56,301 nucleotides of DNA from a virus. Position numbers and translations under genes: made by a program. Under the pieces are notes generated by a model, which was not told where the DNA came from, made no database searches, and saw only the letters and a list, made by a program, of their open reading frames with translations. The DNA lies in the IMG/VR virus record IMGVR_UViG_3300044684_000298, positions 1 through 56,301 of that record, one strand, 5' to 3'. Within the stretch, counting starts at the first letter, position 1; every line of letters begins with the position of its first letter. Positions 24,358 through 32,298 of this stretch are shown in pieces.

Positions 24358-25379
24358 TCATCCCCGTCCGCGTCCGCGTCGACGCCCCGCTCACCACCGT
24401 CGGGGACGCCCGCCAGCTCCGGCCCGACCACCCGCTGTACCGCGCCGACTGCCCGGTCTGCGATGAGCGGCTCGCCGACGAGCCGATGGTGCTCGTGTAC
24501 ATCGGTATCCCGCCGTACGACCGGAAGGAGTCCGGTTGGACGACGGGTAGCGCGGTCGCGGTGCACGCGGCCTGCGCCAGGGTTGACGCCCCGGCCGCCC
24601 AGCCTGCTGACGCCCCCGCTGACGCGGCAACCGACCTCCGCGACCGGATCGCCGCCAAGCTCCGCGACGACCTCAAGCGACGCACCGCGCAACCCCTCAC
24701 AGACCACATGGGCCGCCCCATCGGCGGCGGCATCGGCCTGACCGAATACGACCTCGCCGACATCACCATGACCGTCGTCCAGCCCGAACTGGAGCAGCTG
24801 CGCGCCCAGCTCAAGGACGCCCGCATCGGTAACCTCACGCGGTTCCTCGACAAGCACCCCCGCGCGCAAGCCACGCACCTGGTCGACGGCAAACTCGTCC
24901 TCGACGAGCCCTTCTACGCGGTTACTCGGGAGTTCCTCCAGACGCTTCTCGACGGGCGGACGGAAGCGGCGGAGCAGCAGCGTGACGCCGCGCTGGCGGT
25001 CAGCGAGGCGCAGGGAGCGGCCGGACGGCTCGCCGAGGTCCTCCGCGAGATCCTCGCGCGCTGCGACGGCTCCATCTTCAGGCCCTGGAGCGCCCAGGGC
25101 TTCCGCGTACTCCAGGTAGGCCGCGACGACTACGACCGGTGGCGCACCGCACTCGACGGCAGCCCGCGGGCCGTATGCGGCGCCACGGTCGACCAGGGCG
25201 AGATCTTCGGCATCACGGACGGCATCACCGCCACCTGCACCAAGGCCCCGCACCTCCCGGCCGATCCGTGGCACCGGGACGACCGGCACCACGGCTTCAG
25301 CTGGCGCATCAGCGAGGACGCGCGGGAGGTCTCCGCCGCCCACCTCTACGCCCCGCACGCCCAGGCAGGTGCCGAGTGA
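24354..25379 (+). CDS. Hypothetical protein with zinc-ribbon N-terminus
   Basis: 341 residues, GTG overlapping the previous stop. N-terminal CPVCDERLADE with a later HAACARV gives a likely zinc site in the first 80 residues. A central helical region contains VVQPELEQLRAQLKDARIGN. The C-terminal third has Trp/Cys/His motifs (DGSIFRPWSAQGF, TCTKAPHLPADPWH). Streptomyces phages often carry such mosaic proteins; no enzymatic signature is seen. Confidence 0.65.
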   Translation: MIIPVRVRVDAPLTTVGDARQLRPDHPLYRADCPVCDERLADEPMVLVYIGIPPYDRKESGWTTGSAVAVHAACARVDAPAAQPADAPADAATDLRDRIAAKLRDDLKRRTAQPLTDHMGRPIGGGIGLTEYDLADITMTVVQPELEQLRAQLKDARIGNLTRFLDKHPRAQATHLVDGKLVLDEPFYAVTREFLQTLLDGRTEAAEQQRDAALAVSEAQGAAGRLAEVLREILARCDGSIFRPWSAQGFRVLQVGRDDYDRWRTALDGSPRAVCGATVDQGEIFGITDGITATCTKAPHLPADPWHRDDRHHGFSWRISEDAREVSAAHLYAPHAQAGAE

Positions 25380-25711
25380 CGGGCGGCCTCGCAGTCGCCG
25401 TGATCGCCGTGTGGTTCGGCGGCGCGGCCCTGGTGGTCCTCGCTGACGCCATCGCCGACCGCATCCGCAACCGCCGCGCTGCCGAGGGCTGCGCCCCACT
25501 CACCATCTGGGCCGGGCCCGACAGCTGCTTCGAGCGCGAGTGCGAGGAGTACGCCACCGAGGACGGCGACGACCGCCCCGAGGTCGATCGCTGCTCCCAC
25601 CTGAAGGACGAGGTGGTGTGCGCCCGCCACTCCACGTCCGTACCGGACTACGCCGGATTCGACCGCTTCGAGCACGCCGAGCCCTGGCCCTGCCAGTACG
25701 CCCGCCGCTGA
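25376..25711 (+). CDS. Small membrane-anchored Cys-rich protein
   Basis: 111 residues, GTG overlapping the upstream stop. Transmembrane helix at residues ~3-25 (GGLAVAVIAVWFGGAALVVL), then a soluble domain with C-rich segments SCFERECEEY, RCSHLKDEVVCARH and EPWPCQYA. Possibly metal-binding or disulphide-linked. Function unknown. Confidence 0.6.
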   Translation: MTGGLAVAVIAVWFGGAALVVLADAIADRIRNRRAAEGCAPLTIWAGPDSCFERECEEYATEDGDDRPEVDRCSHLKDEVVCARHSTSVPDYAGFDRFEHAEPWPCQYARR

Positions 25712-25723
25712 CCTGCACCACCA

Positions 25724-25758
25724 GGGGCGCCCACCGCCGGCCAAGCACCGGGCGCCCC
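25724..25758 (+). terminator. Hairpin after 25711
   Basis: GGGGCGCCC (25724-25732) pairs with GGGCGCCCC (25750-25758). Placed in the 91-base gap before the next gene. Confidence 0.6.
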
Positions 25759-25802
25759 CCGACGGTGATCAACATACGCCCCACAGCCCACGGAGGCCCC
25801 CG

Positions 25803-26600
25803 ATGACCACCGCCGACACCCGCCACCACCTCCACCTGCTCAGGGACCACTTGGGAGACCTCGCCGCCGCCATGTACACCGACCCCCAGCCCGTGTGGCC
25901 ACCCCAGCGCCTCTCCACCGAGATGTGGGCCGCCCGCGACGCCGAGGCCGCCGCCGAGCGCGCCGAACGCGGCCTCCTCGCCCTCACCGACGCCCCCGCG
26001 CCCATCGCCAACATCACCGCCCTGGAGACCTACCAGTACGTCACCACGGAACTGCTCACGCTCGCGGACGTGGTCGCGGCCGCGTGCCAGCGCCCGATCC
26101 GGCAGGCCGCCCGCGACGACCACGGCCACCTGTCCGACGAGGCCGTTGCCGCCGCGCAGACCGACGCCCAGGACCCCCGCCGCTGGCACTACAACGCCAG
26201 CTACGCCCAAGGCCCCCACTGGGCAGCCGTCTACGTCGACGGCCGCCTCGCCGGAGACGACCTGGGCGACGACGGCGACGACCTCTTCAGGCCCCTCCCG
26301 GCCCGGCTGGAGCCGGAGATCCGGCGCGTCGTCACCGACTGCTGGCACCGCACCGCCGCGGTGCTCGGCATCAGCGACCGCACCGACCAGCTGCCCCGCC
26401 CCTGCCCCTGGTGCCGCGCCGAACGCCTCACGATGCGCCAGCCCGCAGGCGAAGCCCCCTACGTCGTCTGCGGCACCGGGTGGGACTGCACCGCACCCAC
26501 CCGCCGCGACGACCGCGGCCGGCCCCTGTGGCTCGGCGGCGAACTCGCCCACCTCCACACGGCGCTGGAGCAGCGTCAGCGCACCGAGGGCGCGGCATGA
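25803..26600 (+). CDS. Hypothetical protein with C-terminal zinc ribbon
   Basis: 265 residues, ATG behind GGAGGCCCCCG. N-terminal helical half; the middle contains WHYNASYAQGPHWAAVYVDG; the C-terminal CPWCRAERLTMRQ with VVCGTGWDCTAP forms a four-Cys zinc ribbon. This layout is common for actinophage and AICE proteins that may bind nucleic acid. No catalytic motif. Confidence 0.65.
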   Translation: MTTADTRHHLHLLRDHLGDLAAAMYTDPQPVWPPQRLSTEMWAARDAEAAAERAERGLLALTDAPAPIANITALETYQYVTTELLTLADVVAAACQRPIRQAARDDHGHLSDEAVAAAQTDAQDPRRWHYNASYAQGPHWAAVYVDGRLAGDDLGDDGDDLFRPLPARLEPEIRRVVTDCWHRTAAVLGISDRTDQLPRPCPWCRAERLTMRQPAGEAPYVVCGTGWDCTAPTRRDDRGRPLWLGGELAHLHTALEQRQRTEGAA

Positions 26601-26896
26601 CCGGGCCATGCCCCGTGTGCGGGCAGACGGTGCGCCTCACCGCCAGACGCACCGTCCGCTCCCACGCCCAACCCGACGGCACCCACTGCGGCGGCACCCA
26701 CATGCCACCCGGCCTCCCGACGCCGTCCGAACAGCCCTGCCCACGCCCCGACAAGCGCCGCTACGCCACCCGCCAGGCCGCCGACCTCGCCGCACGCCGA
26801 CGCCCCGCCATCGCCGGACTCCTCCTCTGGCCCTACGCCTGCCCGTGCGGCTGGTGGCACCTCACCAAGCAGGCCCCCGCCAGGAGCAGCCGATGA
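26597..26896 (+). CDS. Small Cys/His-rich protein
   Basis: 99 residues, ATGA overlap with the gene before. N-terminal CPVCGQTVRLTARRTVRSH with a following THCGGTH suggests a zinc finger. The basic middle PDKRRYATRQAADLAARRR and the end YACPCGWWHLTKQ match small proteins often annotated in Streptomyces prophages. Function unknown. Confidence 0.6.
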   Translation: MTGPCPVCGQTVRLTARRTVRSHAQPDGTHCGGTHMPPGLPTPSEQPCPRPDKRRYATRQAADLAARRRPAIAGLLLWPYACPCGWWHLTKQAPARSSR

Positions 26897-27273
26897 CCAG
26901 GCCCTACCTCAGCGGCATCCTGGCCGCGCACTACGCCGAGCAGCACCCCTGCTGCTGGATCGTCGCCCCCGAGTACGTCCAGTGCGGCCTGTGGTGCGGC
27001 CACGACGGCGCCCACCTGCCCTACACAGCTGGCGACTACCTCCCGGTGCCCGAGCTGCACCCGCTCGACGTGCTCCGGCTCACCGCGCTGTCGCCCTGGC
27101 GGCCGTGGTGGCTCGTCACCTGCCCAGTGTGCGGCACAGACACGAAGAGCTGGCTCACGCACCGCACGGCCGGCGACCTCGCGACCTTCGTGGGCGACGA
27201 GTGGCGTGTGCAGCGGCTGTTGTGGTGGCGGTTCGAGCCGTGCGGCTGCGAGGCCCGCGAGGTGATCGAGTGA
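26893..27273 (+). CDS. Hypothetical Cys/Trp-rich protein
   Basis: 126 residues, ATGA overlap with the previous gene. Many Cys pairs (HPCCW, CGLWCGHDG, TCPVCGTD, EPCGCEA). Probably metal-binding. Last gene of the early rightward run; it converges on the HTH gene at 27279. Confidence 0.6.
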   Translation: MTRPYLSGILAAHYAEQHPCCWIVAPEYVQCGLWCGHDGAHLPYTAGDYLPVPELHPLDVLRLTALSPWRPWWLVTCPVCGTDTKSWLTHRTAGDLATFVGDEWRVQRLLWWRFEPCGCEAREVIE

Positions 27274-27278
27274 CCGCG

Positions 27279-27506
27279 TCAGCCGTCCGCCTTCGGCGCC
27301 TTCAGGTCCGTGCGGGCGCCCTTGCCGGGCCGCTCGAAGTTCAGGATCGTCGCCGGCCTCCACGCCGGGGAGCGGCCGAACAGGCGGTCCTCCTTGGGCA
27401 GCTCGCCGCGGCCTCGGGAGCGGTAGGTGCGGATGGTCTGTTCGCTGACGCCCCAGTGTTCGGCGACGTCGCTGATGGTCCAGTAGTCGGCGTTCGGGTC
27501 GGCCAT
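27279..27506 (-). CDS. Small HTH DNA-binding protein (AlpA/MerR-like)
   Basis: 75 residues from the ATG at 27506. Winged-HTH signature YWTISDVAEHWGVSEQTIR followed by YRSRGRGELPKEDRLFGRSP. Such proteins act as small repressors or excisionase-like factors. It is divergent from 27659 with an operator-rich region between, so it is the likely regulator of the accessory operon and of itself. Confidence 0.75.
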   Translation of the reverse strand: MADPNADYWTISDVAEHWGVSEQTIRTYRSRGRGELPKEDRLFGRSPAWRPATILNFERPGKGARTDLKAPKADG

Positions 27507-27529
27507 GGCGCGCCTCGTTGTCGTCGTGG

Positions 27530-27646
27530 TGTCGACAAAGTGTACGCGCCGTCGGCGGCTCCGCTTTCCCGCGAACTTGGTCCGTGTCATGTTGACAAGG
27601 TTGGCCGCTCGGACCTAACCTTGTCAATGTCACACCGACAAGGTGA
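27530..27646. promoter_or_regulatory. Divergent promoter with repeated GACAAGGT operators
   Basis: A perfect 11-base inverted repeat TTGACAAGGTT (27592-27602) / AACCTTGTCAA (27617-27627), a third copy CCGACAAGGT (27634-27643), and a related TGTCGACAAAG (27530-27540). TTGACA at 27592-27597 with TAACCT at 27616-27621 (18-base spacing) reads as a rightward sigma-70-like promoter lying inside the inverted repeat. Binding there would block transcription of 27659. The likely ligand is the HTH protein encoded at 27279-27506. Confidence 0.65.
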
Positions 27647-27658
27647 AGGGGCGAAGCG

Positions 27659-27997
27659 ATGCACAGCAACACGGCGACCTGCCTCGGCTGCGGCCGGACT
27701 CTCCGCTCAGCGGACAGCATCCGACGTGGTCGCGGACGCCGCTGCTGGGCCAAGATCCGTCACGCCGAGCGCACCGCCCAACTCGCCCCCTGGAAGCCCG
27801 AGCAGATCGCCAAGGCTGCCGAGGCCATCGAGGACGGCGCCGTCATCCGCCTGCGCGGCCGGGTCTTCCTGGTCGTCTCGACCGACGGCACGGAGACCTA
27901 CCGCACCGCCGCCACCGGCCAGTGCAACTGCCCGGCGGGCCTGAAGGGCCGCCGCTGCTTCCACACCGCCGCCGCCCTCATTGCCCACGCCGCCTGA
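27659..27997 (+). CDS. SWIM zinc-finger protein with DUF6011-like N-terminus
   Basis: 112 residues, ATG behind GTGAAGGGGCG. The N-terminus CLGCGRTLRSADSIRRGRGRR resembles the DUF6011 zinc motif. The C-terminus has QCNCPAGLKGRRCFHTAAA, the CxC...CxH pattern of a SWIM domain, known to bind DNA or proteins. First gene of the accessory operon, directly behind the operator region. Confidence 0.75.
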   Translation: MHSNTATCLGCGRTLRSADSIRRGRGRRCWAKIRHAERTAQLAPWKPEQIAKAAEAIEDGAVIRLRGRVFLVVSTDGTETYRTAATGQCNCPAGLKGRRCFHTAAALIAHAA

Positions 27998-28009
27998 ACG
28001 GAGCCAGCC

Positions 28010-28405
28010 ATGATCCGCACCACCCTCACCATCGGCCCCCGCACCGGCTTCTGGACCAACGGCGAGGCCGCGATCTGGATGCGCCGGATCGGCGCGCACG
28101 TCTACCACTTCTACGCCACGCCGGACTTCGTGCAGGTGAGCTACACGTACCAGGGCGCTGCGGCGGACGAAGTGCACCGGGTGCCGCGTCCGGTCGTGAC
28201 CGGGCTGAGCGCTGCGGAGCGCGCGGCGCGGGCGCTGCACGCCACCTGCGACCGGGTGACCTGCGACGGGTGCGACGACCAGTTCGACGAGTGCGAGGCC
28301 CGGTACCGCGACCAGTTCGACGCGTTCCTCTGCGGCGACTGCCACGCGGGGCGCGCCGACCAGGCGGAGGCCGAGGCCGCCTGGCGGGCCTACCAGTACG
28401 CCTGA
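28010..28405 (+). CDS. Hypothetical protein with zinc site
   Basis: 131 residues, ATG start. N-terminal beta-rich half (GPRTGFWTNGEAAIWMRR); the C-terminal half has TCDRVTCDGCDDQFDECEA and FLCGDCHAG, a likely zinc-binding module. No family known to me. Confidence 0.6.
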   Translation: MIRTTLTIGPRTGFWTNGEAAIWMRRIGAHVYHFYATPDFVQVSYTYQGAAADEVHRVPRPVVTGLSAAERAARALHATCDRVTCDGCDDQFDECEARYRDQFDAFLCGDCHAGRADQAEAEAAWRAYQYA

Positions 28406-28416
28406 CCACCCACCAC

Positions 28417-28440
28417 GGCCGCCGCCACCCGGCGGCGGCC
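28417..28440 (+). terminator. Hairpin between accessory genes
   Basis: GGCCGCCGCC (28417-28426) and GGCGGCGGCC (28431-28440) form a perfect 10-base stem with a 4-base loop. Confidence 0.6.
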
Positions 28441-28462
28441 ACCCAGCCGAACGGAGACCTCT

Positions 28463-29017
28463 GTGGGCTACAACACCTCTGTCGACGGCGAGATCACCAT
28501 CACCCCGCCGCTCACCTGGCGGGAGTTCAAAGACTCCCCGTTCAATACCTCCTGCATCGACTCCTACGACGGTCTCAAGGAGGTCAAGCTCCGCATCGTC
28601 GAGGAGACCGTCGACACCGACGAGGGCTCGCTGCTCCGAAAGACCGCCGTCGCGCTCGTCCCGGAGTCGGACGAGGCCGGTAGGTACTACCGCCTCATCG
28701 AGCACGTGCAGGAGGCCATCGACGCCTTCCCCGGCCACACCTTCACCGGCCGGTTCGACTGCGAGGGCGAAGAGAACACCGACATGTGGCGCGTGGTGAT
28801 CCGCGACGGCCGCGCCACGAAGGTCGAGCCCCGCATCGTCTGGCCCGACGAGCCCGATGAGGTCGCGGGGGATGCCCCCGACGAGGTGACCCGCCTCCGG
28901 GCGCGGGTCGCCGAGCTGGAGGAGGACGCCGCGAAGCTCGCAGCGCTCCGCGCCTTCGGCGTCGACAACTGGGAGGGCTACTCCGACGCCCTGGCCAGCC
29001 TCAACGACGAGGACTGA
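28463..29017 (+). CDS. DUF6205-like protein
   Basis: 184 residues, GTG behind CGGAGACC. The N-terminus GYNTSVDGEITITPPLTWRE and the later GRYYRLIEHVQEAI...FTGRFDCEGEENTDMWRVVI match a Streptomyces family I recall as DUF6205. The last ~50 residues form a coiled coil (RLRARVAELEEDAAKL). Family function unknown. Confidence 0.7.
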   Translation: MGYNTSVDGEITITPPLTWREFKDSPFNTSCIDSYDGLKEVKLRIVEETVDTDEGSLLRKTAVALVPESDEAGRYYRLIEHVQEAIDAFPGHTFTGRFDCEGEENTDMWRVVIRDGRATKVEPRIVWPDEPDEVAGDAPDEVTRLRARVAELEEDAAKLAALRAFGVDNWEGYSDALASLNDED

Positions 29018-29027
29018 CCCACCGTCC

Positions 29028-29065
29028 GGCCGCGCCCGCGCGCCTCGTCCCCGGCGGGCGCGGCC
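29028..29065 (+). terminator. Hairpin after the DUF6205-like gene
   Basis: GGCCGCGCCCGC (29028-29039) pairs with GCGGGCGCGGCC (29054-29065), a perfect 12-base stem. Confidence 0.65.
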
Positions 29066-29108
29066 ACCCCACACCACCCGCCACCTCACGACCGATCGGA
29101 GCACCACC

Positions 29109-29438
29109 ATGGCCACCGGACCCGACCACTACCGCGAAGCCGAGCGGCTTGCCGCAGACGCCGCCTACCACCTCCTGGAGCACTCCGACTGGGACGCCGT
29201 CCGCGCATGCGCGGAGCTGGCCCAGGTGCACGCCACGCTGGCCCAGACCGCTGCGATCGCCATGCAGGCCGCGATCGTGGGCGAATGCGGGCCCGGCATG
29301 ACGGCGGACGAGTACGCGGCCTGGTACGAGGTCTCCGGCGCCCCGGGCACCGGCGAGCCTGGCGCGGAGGACGAGCCGGACCGGTTCATCCCGCAGCAGC
29401 GCGACGCCCAGGACCGCGACGAGAACGCCGAGGACTGA
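29109..29438 (+). CDS. Small helical accessory protein
   Basis: 109 residues, ATG behind ATCGGAGC. Helical N-terminal 60 residues (YREAERLAADAAYHLLEHSD, LAQVHATLAQTAAIA), then an acidic disordered tail. This pattern is common in Streptomyces phages. Function unknown. Confidence 0.6.
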   Translation: MATGPDHYREAERLAADAAYHLLEHSDWDAVRACAELAQVHATLAQTAAIAMQAAIVGECGPGMTADEYAAWYEVSGAPGTGEPGAEDEPDRFIPQQRDAQDRDENAED

Positions 29439-29441
29439 CCC

Positions 29442-30038
29442 GTGCCTGACCGCCAGCCCGACGAACTTCTCTGGCGCGACGAGTCCGGCGACGCCCTGTA
29501 CGCCGCCCCGCCGCGAGGCAAGCACGGCACCCTGATCTACATCCGCCCCGGCGAGGGCGAGATGTACCTGCCCACCCCCGTGGTGGACGCCATGCGCGCC
29601 GCCATCGCACAGCTCTCCGACCGGAAGCCGCCCCGCGTCACGAAGACGGGCCTGGGCTACCTGCGTCGCTTCGCCGAGGGCACCGTCCACGTCTACCGGG
29701 ACCCGGCCAAGCCCGGCGCGGGAGTCTCTCGCCCGGCTCTTGACCGGCTACTCCGGGACCGCCTGGTCGGGCTCGGCGCCTACGAGCCCACCAAGGGCAA
29801 GCCCGTCACGGTCACCGACCTCGGCCGCCAGGTCCTCGACGCACAACGCCGAGGAGGGCTGATGGGCTTGCGAGACCGCATCAGCGGCGCCATCGCCCGC
29901 GCAGCCGGGCCTGTGCCCGGCACCGTCACCCAGGAACCCCTCGACGAGGACGCCGTCCAGGCCACCGACATGAGCCACCGCCTCGACAAGACCACCCGCC
30001 GCCACCACCAGGCCGCCGTCAAGGAGCCCCAGCAGTGA
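29442..30038 (+). CDS. Hypothetical protein with winged-helix-like middle
   Basis: 198 residues, GTG three bases after the previous stop. Residues ~65-130 (TGLGYLRRFAEGTVHVYRD, PALDRLLRDRLVGLG, TVTDLGRQVLDAQR) look like a winged helix. The C-terminal 60 residues are charged and possibly disordered. It might be a DNA-binding accessory. Overlaps the next ORF by four bases. Confidence 0.6.
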   Translation: MPDRQPDELLWRDESGDALYAAPPRGKHGTLIYIRPGEGEMYLPTPVVDAMRAAIAQLSDRKPPRVTKTGLGYLRRFAEGTVHVYRDPAKPGAGVSRPALDRLLRDRLVGLGAYEPTKGKPVTVTDLGRQVLDAQRRGGLMGLRDRISGAIARAAGPVPGTVTQEPLDEDAVQATDMSHRLDKTTRRHHQAAVKEPQQ

Positions 30039-30169
30039 CGTTCTACGTCAAGCGCCCCGGCCAGCGCGACGGCCAGCCCGTCACCGAGCCCGACGAGAAG
30101 TTCCAGACCGAACTGGGCCAGGCCATCGCCGTCCTGGAGCAGGCCGGAGAGGAGGCCGACCGTGGCTGA
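30035..30169 (+). CDS. Short coupled ORF
   Basis: 44 residues, GTGA overlap with the gene before and an 8-base overlap with the gene after (GTG at 30162). Sequence begins VTFYVKRPGQRDGQP and ends in a Glu-rich helix. Full GC-rich third positions and double coupling support it. No family. Confidence 0.5.
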   Translation: MTFYVKRPGQRDGQPVTEPDEKFQTELGQAIAVLEQAGEEADRG

Positions 30170-30437
30170 GCCCACCACCGCGCCCGCACCCGCCGAGGCC
30201 GGCGCCGACGTGATCCCCGTCCGCGTCGAGATCCGCGCCAAGCTCCCCGTCCTCATCCGCGCCCTGGAACCCATGAACGAGCTGCTCGCCGCCGCAGCCG
30301 CCGTGGACGCCCTCGACATCGCCGCGGCGACCATGTACGGCGACGGCCCGGACCTGGTCGTCGGCTACGAGACCACCCTGACCGTCCGCTACGACGAGGA
30401 CGAGTCGGCGATCTCCGAGGACGGGAGCGGTCGGTGA
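30162..30437 (+). CDS. Hypothetical small protein
   Basis: 91 residues, GTG start behind GGAGAGGAGG. Pro/Ala-rich N-terminus, then a beta-alpha segment (VRVEIRAKLPVLIRALEP) and an acidic end. Overlaps the next gene by four bases. Function unknown. Confidence 0.55.
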   Translation: MAEPTTAPAPAEAGADVIPVRVEIRAKLPVLIRALEPMNELLAAAAAVDALDIAAATMYGDGPDLVVGYETTLTVRYDEDESAISEDGSGR

Positions 30438-30688
30438 AGGTGTACGCCGCCGCCGTGGTGGTCGTGTGGTGCGGGCTGCTCGCGTGGCTCGGCTTCACCC
30501 TCACCCTGCCCGCACCGCCCATCGGTTCCGGCCGCCTGGCCGCCGAGTGGGCGCCGCTGCTCGCCACGATCCTGTGGGTACCGGTCAGCGTGCTCGCCGG
30601 GTTCGCGGTCGCCAACCGCCAGTACGCGCGGGGGTACGCGCGGCTCGCCGTCGAAAGCCGGGCCCGGATACGGGAGGACAGGTCGTGA
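30434..30688 (+). CDS. Small two-helix membrane protein
   Basis: 84 residues, GTGA overlap. Two hydrophobic segments at residues ~2-25 (VYAAAVVVVWCGLLAWLGF) and ~39-59 (WAPLLATILWVPVSVLAGF), followed by a basic tail (RQYARGYARLAVESRAR). A hairpin inserted in the membrane is likely. Function unknown; an immunity or exclusion role is only a guess. Confidence 0.6.
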   Translation: MKVYAAAVVVVWCGLLAWLGFTLTLPAPPIGSGRLAAEWAPLLATILWVPVSVLAGFAVANRQYARGYARLAVESRARIREDRS

Positions 30689-30945
30689 CGTGGGTGTGGT
30701 GGATGCTCGCCGGGTACGCCGCCGCGAGGCTGGAGACTGTGGCTGCGACTTGGCGGCGGCAGAGGCGGCTCACCCGGGAGACGCGGCGCCAGGCCGAGGC
30801 AGCGCTGCGGGAGGAGACCGCGAAGACCGGGCAGGCGTGGTGGTGGCACGGCATGGGCGGCTACGAGTCCGGTGACCTGACGATCGACGACCTGCCGCCG
30901 TTCCCGGAGTGGCTGATCGCGCGGCCGAAGCCGCCGACCGAGTAG
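30685..30945 (+). CDS. Small membrane-associated protein
   Basis: 86 residues, GTG overlapping the gene before. A short N-terminal hydrophobic helix (VTWVWWMLAGYAAARL), a basic helix with many Arg, then WWWHGMGGYESGDLTIDDLPPFP. Last gene of the accessory operon before a strong terminator. Confidence 0.55.
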   Translation: MTWVWWMLAGYAAARLETVAATWRRQRRLTRETRRQAEAALREETAKTGQAWWWHGMGGYESGDLTIDDLPPFPEWLIARPKPPTE

Positions 30946-30962
30946 CCATCCCGGACGTGCGT

Positions 30963-31000
30963 GAGGCCGGGGCCGCCCTCCGTGGGGTGGCCCCGGCCTC
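30963..31000 (+). terminator. Operon-ending terminator
   Basis: GAGGCCGGGGCC (30963-30974) and GGCCCCGGCCTC (30989-31000) form a perfect 12-base stem with a 14-base loop. It ends the run from 27659. The following 186 bases hold only the leader of 31187. Confidence 0.7.
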
Positions 31001-31186
31001 GTCGCGCACCTGGCGTCCCGCGCCGCAACGCCGCGACCCGTCGCGCACCACCGACGGTACGGGCCGGCACCGACACGCCGTGACGTGGAGGTCACACCCC
31101 CGCCGCCCGTACGGTTCGAGCCGACGGTGTGTCAGTACCCGCTGCCACACTCGCCCCATCGGACACGGAAGGAGGTGAGAGGGCCC

Positions 31187-31342
31187 ATGTCCAAGAAGGA
31201 GCAGCAGTTCGTCACGGTGTACGCGATCACGCACGCCGCCGACTGGCTCATCAACCACGAAGGGAGGAAGCACAACCTGCCGCAGTGGCAGGTGGAGCTG
31301 CTGAAGCTCGGCGTCTCCGTGGTCATCACCGCGGCGATGTGA
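31187..31342 (+). CDS. Small protein with very strong ribosome binding site
   Basis: 51 residues, ATG. AAGGAGGTGA at 31169-31178 is a near-perfect anti-16S match, stronger than elsewhere in the window, so high expression is likely. Basic N-terminus (SKKEQQ), helix with YAITHAADWLINHEG, and a hydrophobic C-terminal stretch (LLKLGVSVVITAAM). Single-gene unit between two terminators. Function unknown. Confidence 0.65.
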   Translation: MSKKEQQFVTVYAITHAADWLINHEGRKHNLPQWQVELLKLGVSVVITAAM

Positions 31343-31347
31343 GCAGG

Positions 31348-31382
31348 ACCGCCCAGCCCCGAGGGGAACGGGGCCGGGCGGT
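31348..31382. terminator. Convergent terminator
   Basis: ACCGCCC (31348-31354) and GGGCGGT (31376-31382) enclose a further stem GCCCCG/CGGGGC. It lies between the rightward gene at 31187 and the leftward Ku gene. Confidence 0.6.
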
Positions 31383-31437
31383 TCGCGAGGGGAACCCCCC
31401 TGAGAGATAGTGCCGCTCGGCGCTGCGCTCTTCAACG

Positions 31438-32298
31438 CTACGACTTCCGAGGCGACCGCTTCGCCGCCTTCTTTGCTGGCGCCTTCTTCGCCGCCCGCTT
31501 CCCGGCCGGGGCCTTCTCCGGGTGCTCTTCCCGGGCCCGCGCCAGACTCGCCTCCAATGCCGCCATCAGATCCCCCGCAGCCGGCGGGAGCACCCGGCCG
31601 GCCTCCGGCGCCGGCAGGCCCTTCGCCTTCGCGTCCACCAGGTCCATGAGCGCCCGGCTGTACTCGTCCCGCTCCTGCTCCATCTCCCACCCGGTGGACA
31701 CGGCCTGCATGAGCTGGAGCGCCAGGTCGATCTCCGCCCCCGAGGGCTCCTGTGCGGCCTCCGGGGCGACGCCTCCGGGGTCGCGGACCTCGTCCGGCCA
31801 CAGGAGCGTGGTCATCGTCATGGTTCGCCCCCGGACGCCGAGGAGCACCAAGCTGTCGCGGGTGCGGAGGGCGGTGCGGGCGACGGCCACCTGCTCCGAG
31901 CGCAGCAGCGCCTCGCGCAGGAGGGCGTACGGGCGGCTGAAGGGCGCGGACGCGCCGAGGTAGTACGTGCGGTCCCAGAAGATCGGCTCGACCTGGCTGC
32001 GCGGGATGAAGCCGAGCACGCGGATCTCCTTGGTGTCCGGCGTCGGCAGCTGGGACAGGTCGTCGTCGGTCAGGACCAGCATCCGCCCGTCCGGCAGCTC
32101 GTAGCCGCGGGCGATCTCGTCCGGCCGCAGCTCCCGGCCGTCCAGGTCGCAGACGTTCCTCTGGCGTACCCGGCCTCCGTCGTCCGCGTGCACGCGATGC
32201 AGGGGCACGCGGTGGTGTTCGGTCGCGGCGTGCACGGTCACCGGGATCGTGACCAGGCCCCAGCTGATCACCTTCCGGGCGATGGTCGTGATCGCCAT
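31438..32298 (-). CDS. ku: Ku-type DNA end-binding protein
   Basis: 286 residues. The N-terminus AITTIARKVISWGLVTIPV, the segment LDGRELRPDEIARGYEL, PIFWDRTYYLG and TRDSLVLLGVRGRTMTM are the bacterial Ku beta-barrel/bridge motifs, in order. The last ~40 residues are Lys/Ala-rich (KRAAKKAPAKKAAKR), as in actinobacterial Ku C-terminal tails that bind DNA and stimulate the ligase. No LigD gene is seen, so host LigD would be the partner. Family knowledge: mycobacteriophages Omega and Corndog encode Ku to close short-overhang genome ends. A similar role is inferred here. Confidence 0.92.
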   Translation of the reverse strand: MAITTIARKVISWGLVTIPVTVHAATEHHRVPLHRVHADDGGRVRQRNVCDLDGRELRPDEIARGYELPDGRMLVLTDDDLSQLPTPDTKEIRVLGFIPRSQVEPIFWDRTYYLGASAPFSRPYALLREALLRSEQVAVARTALRTRDSLVLLGVRGRTMTMTTLLWPDEVRDPGGVAPEAAQEPSGAEIDLALQLMQAVSTGWEMEQERDEYSRALMDLVDAKAKGLPAPEAGRVLPPAAGDLMAALEASLARAREEHPEKAPAGKRAAKKAPAKKAAKRSPRKS

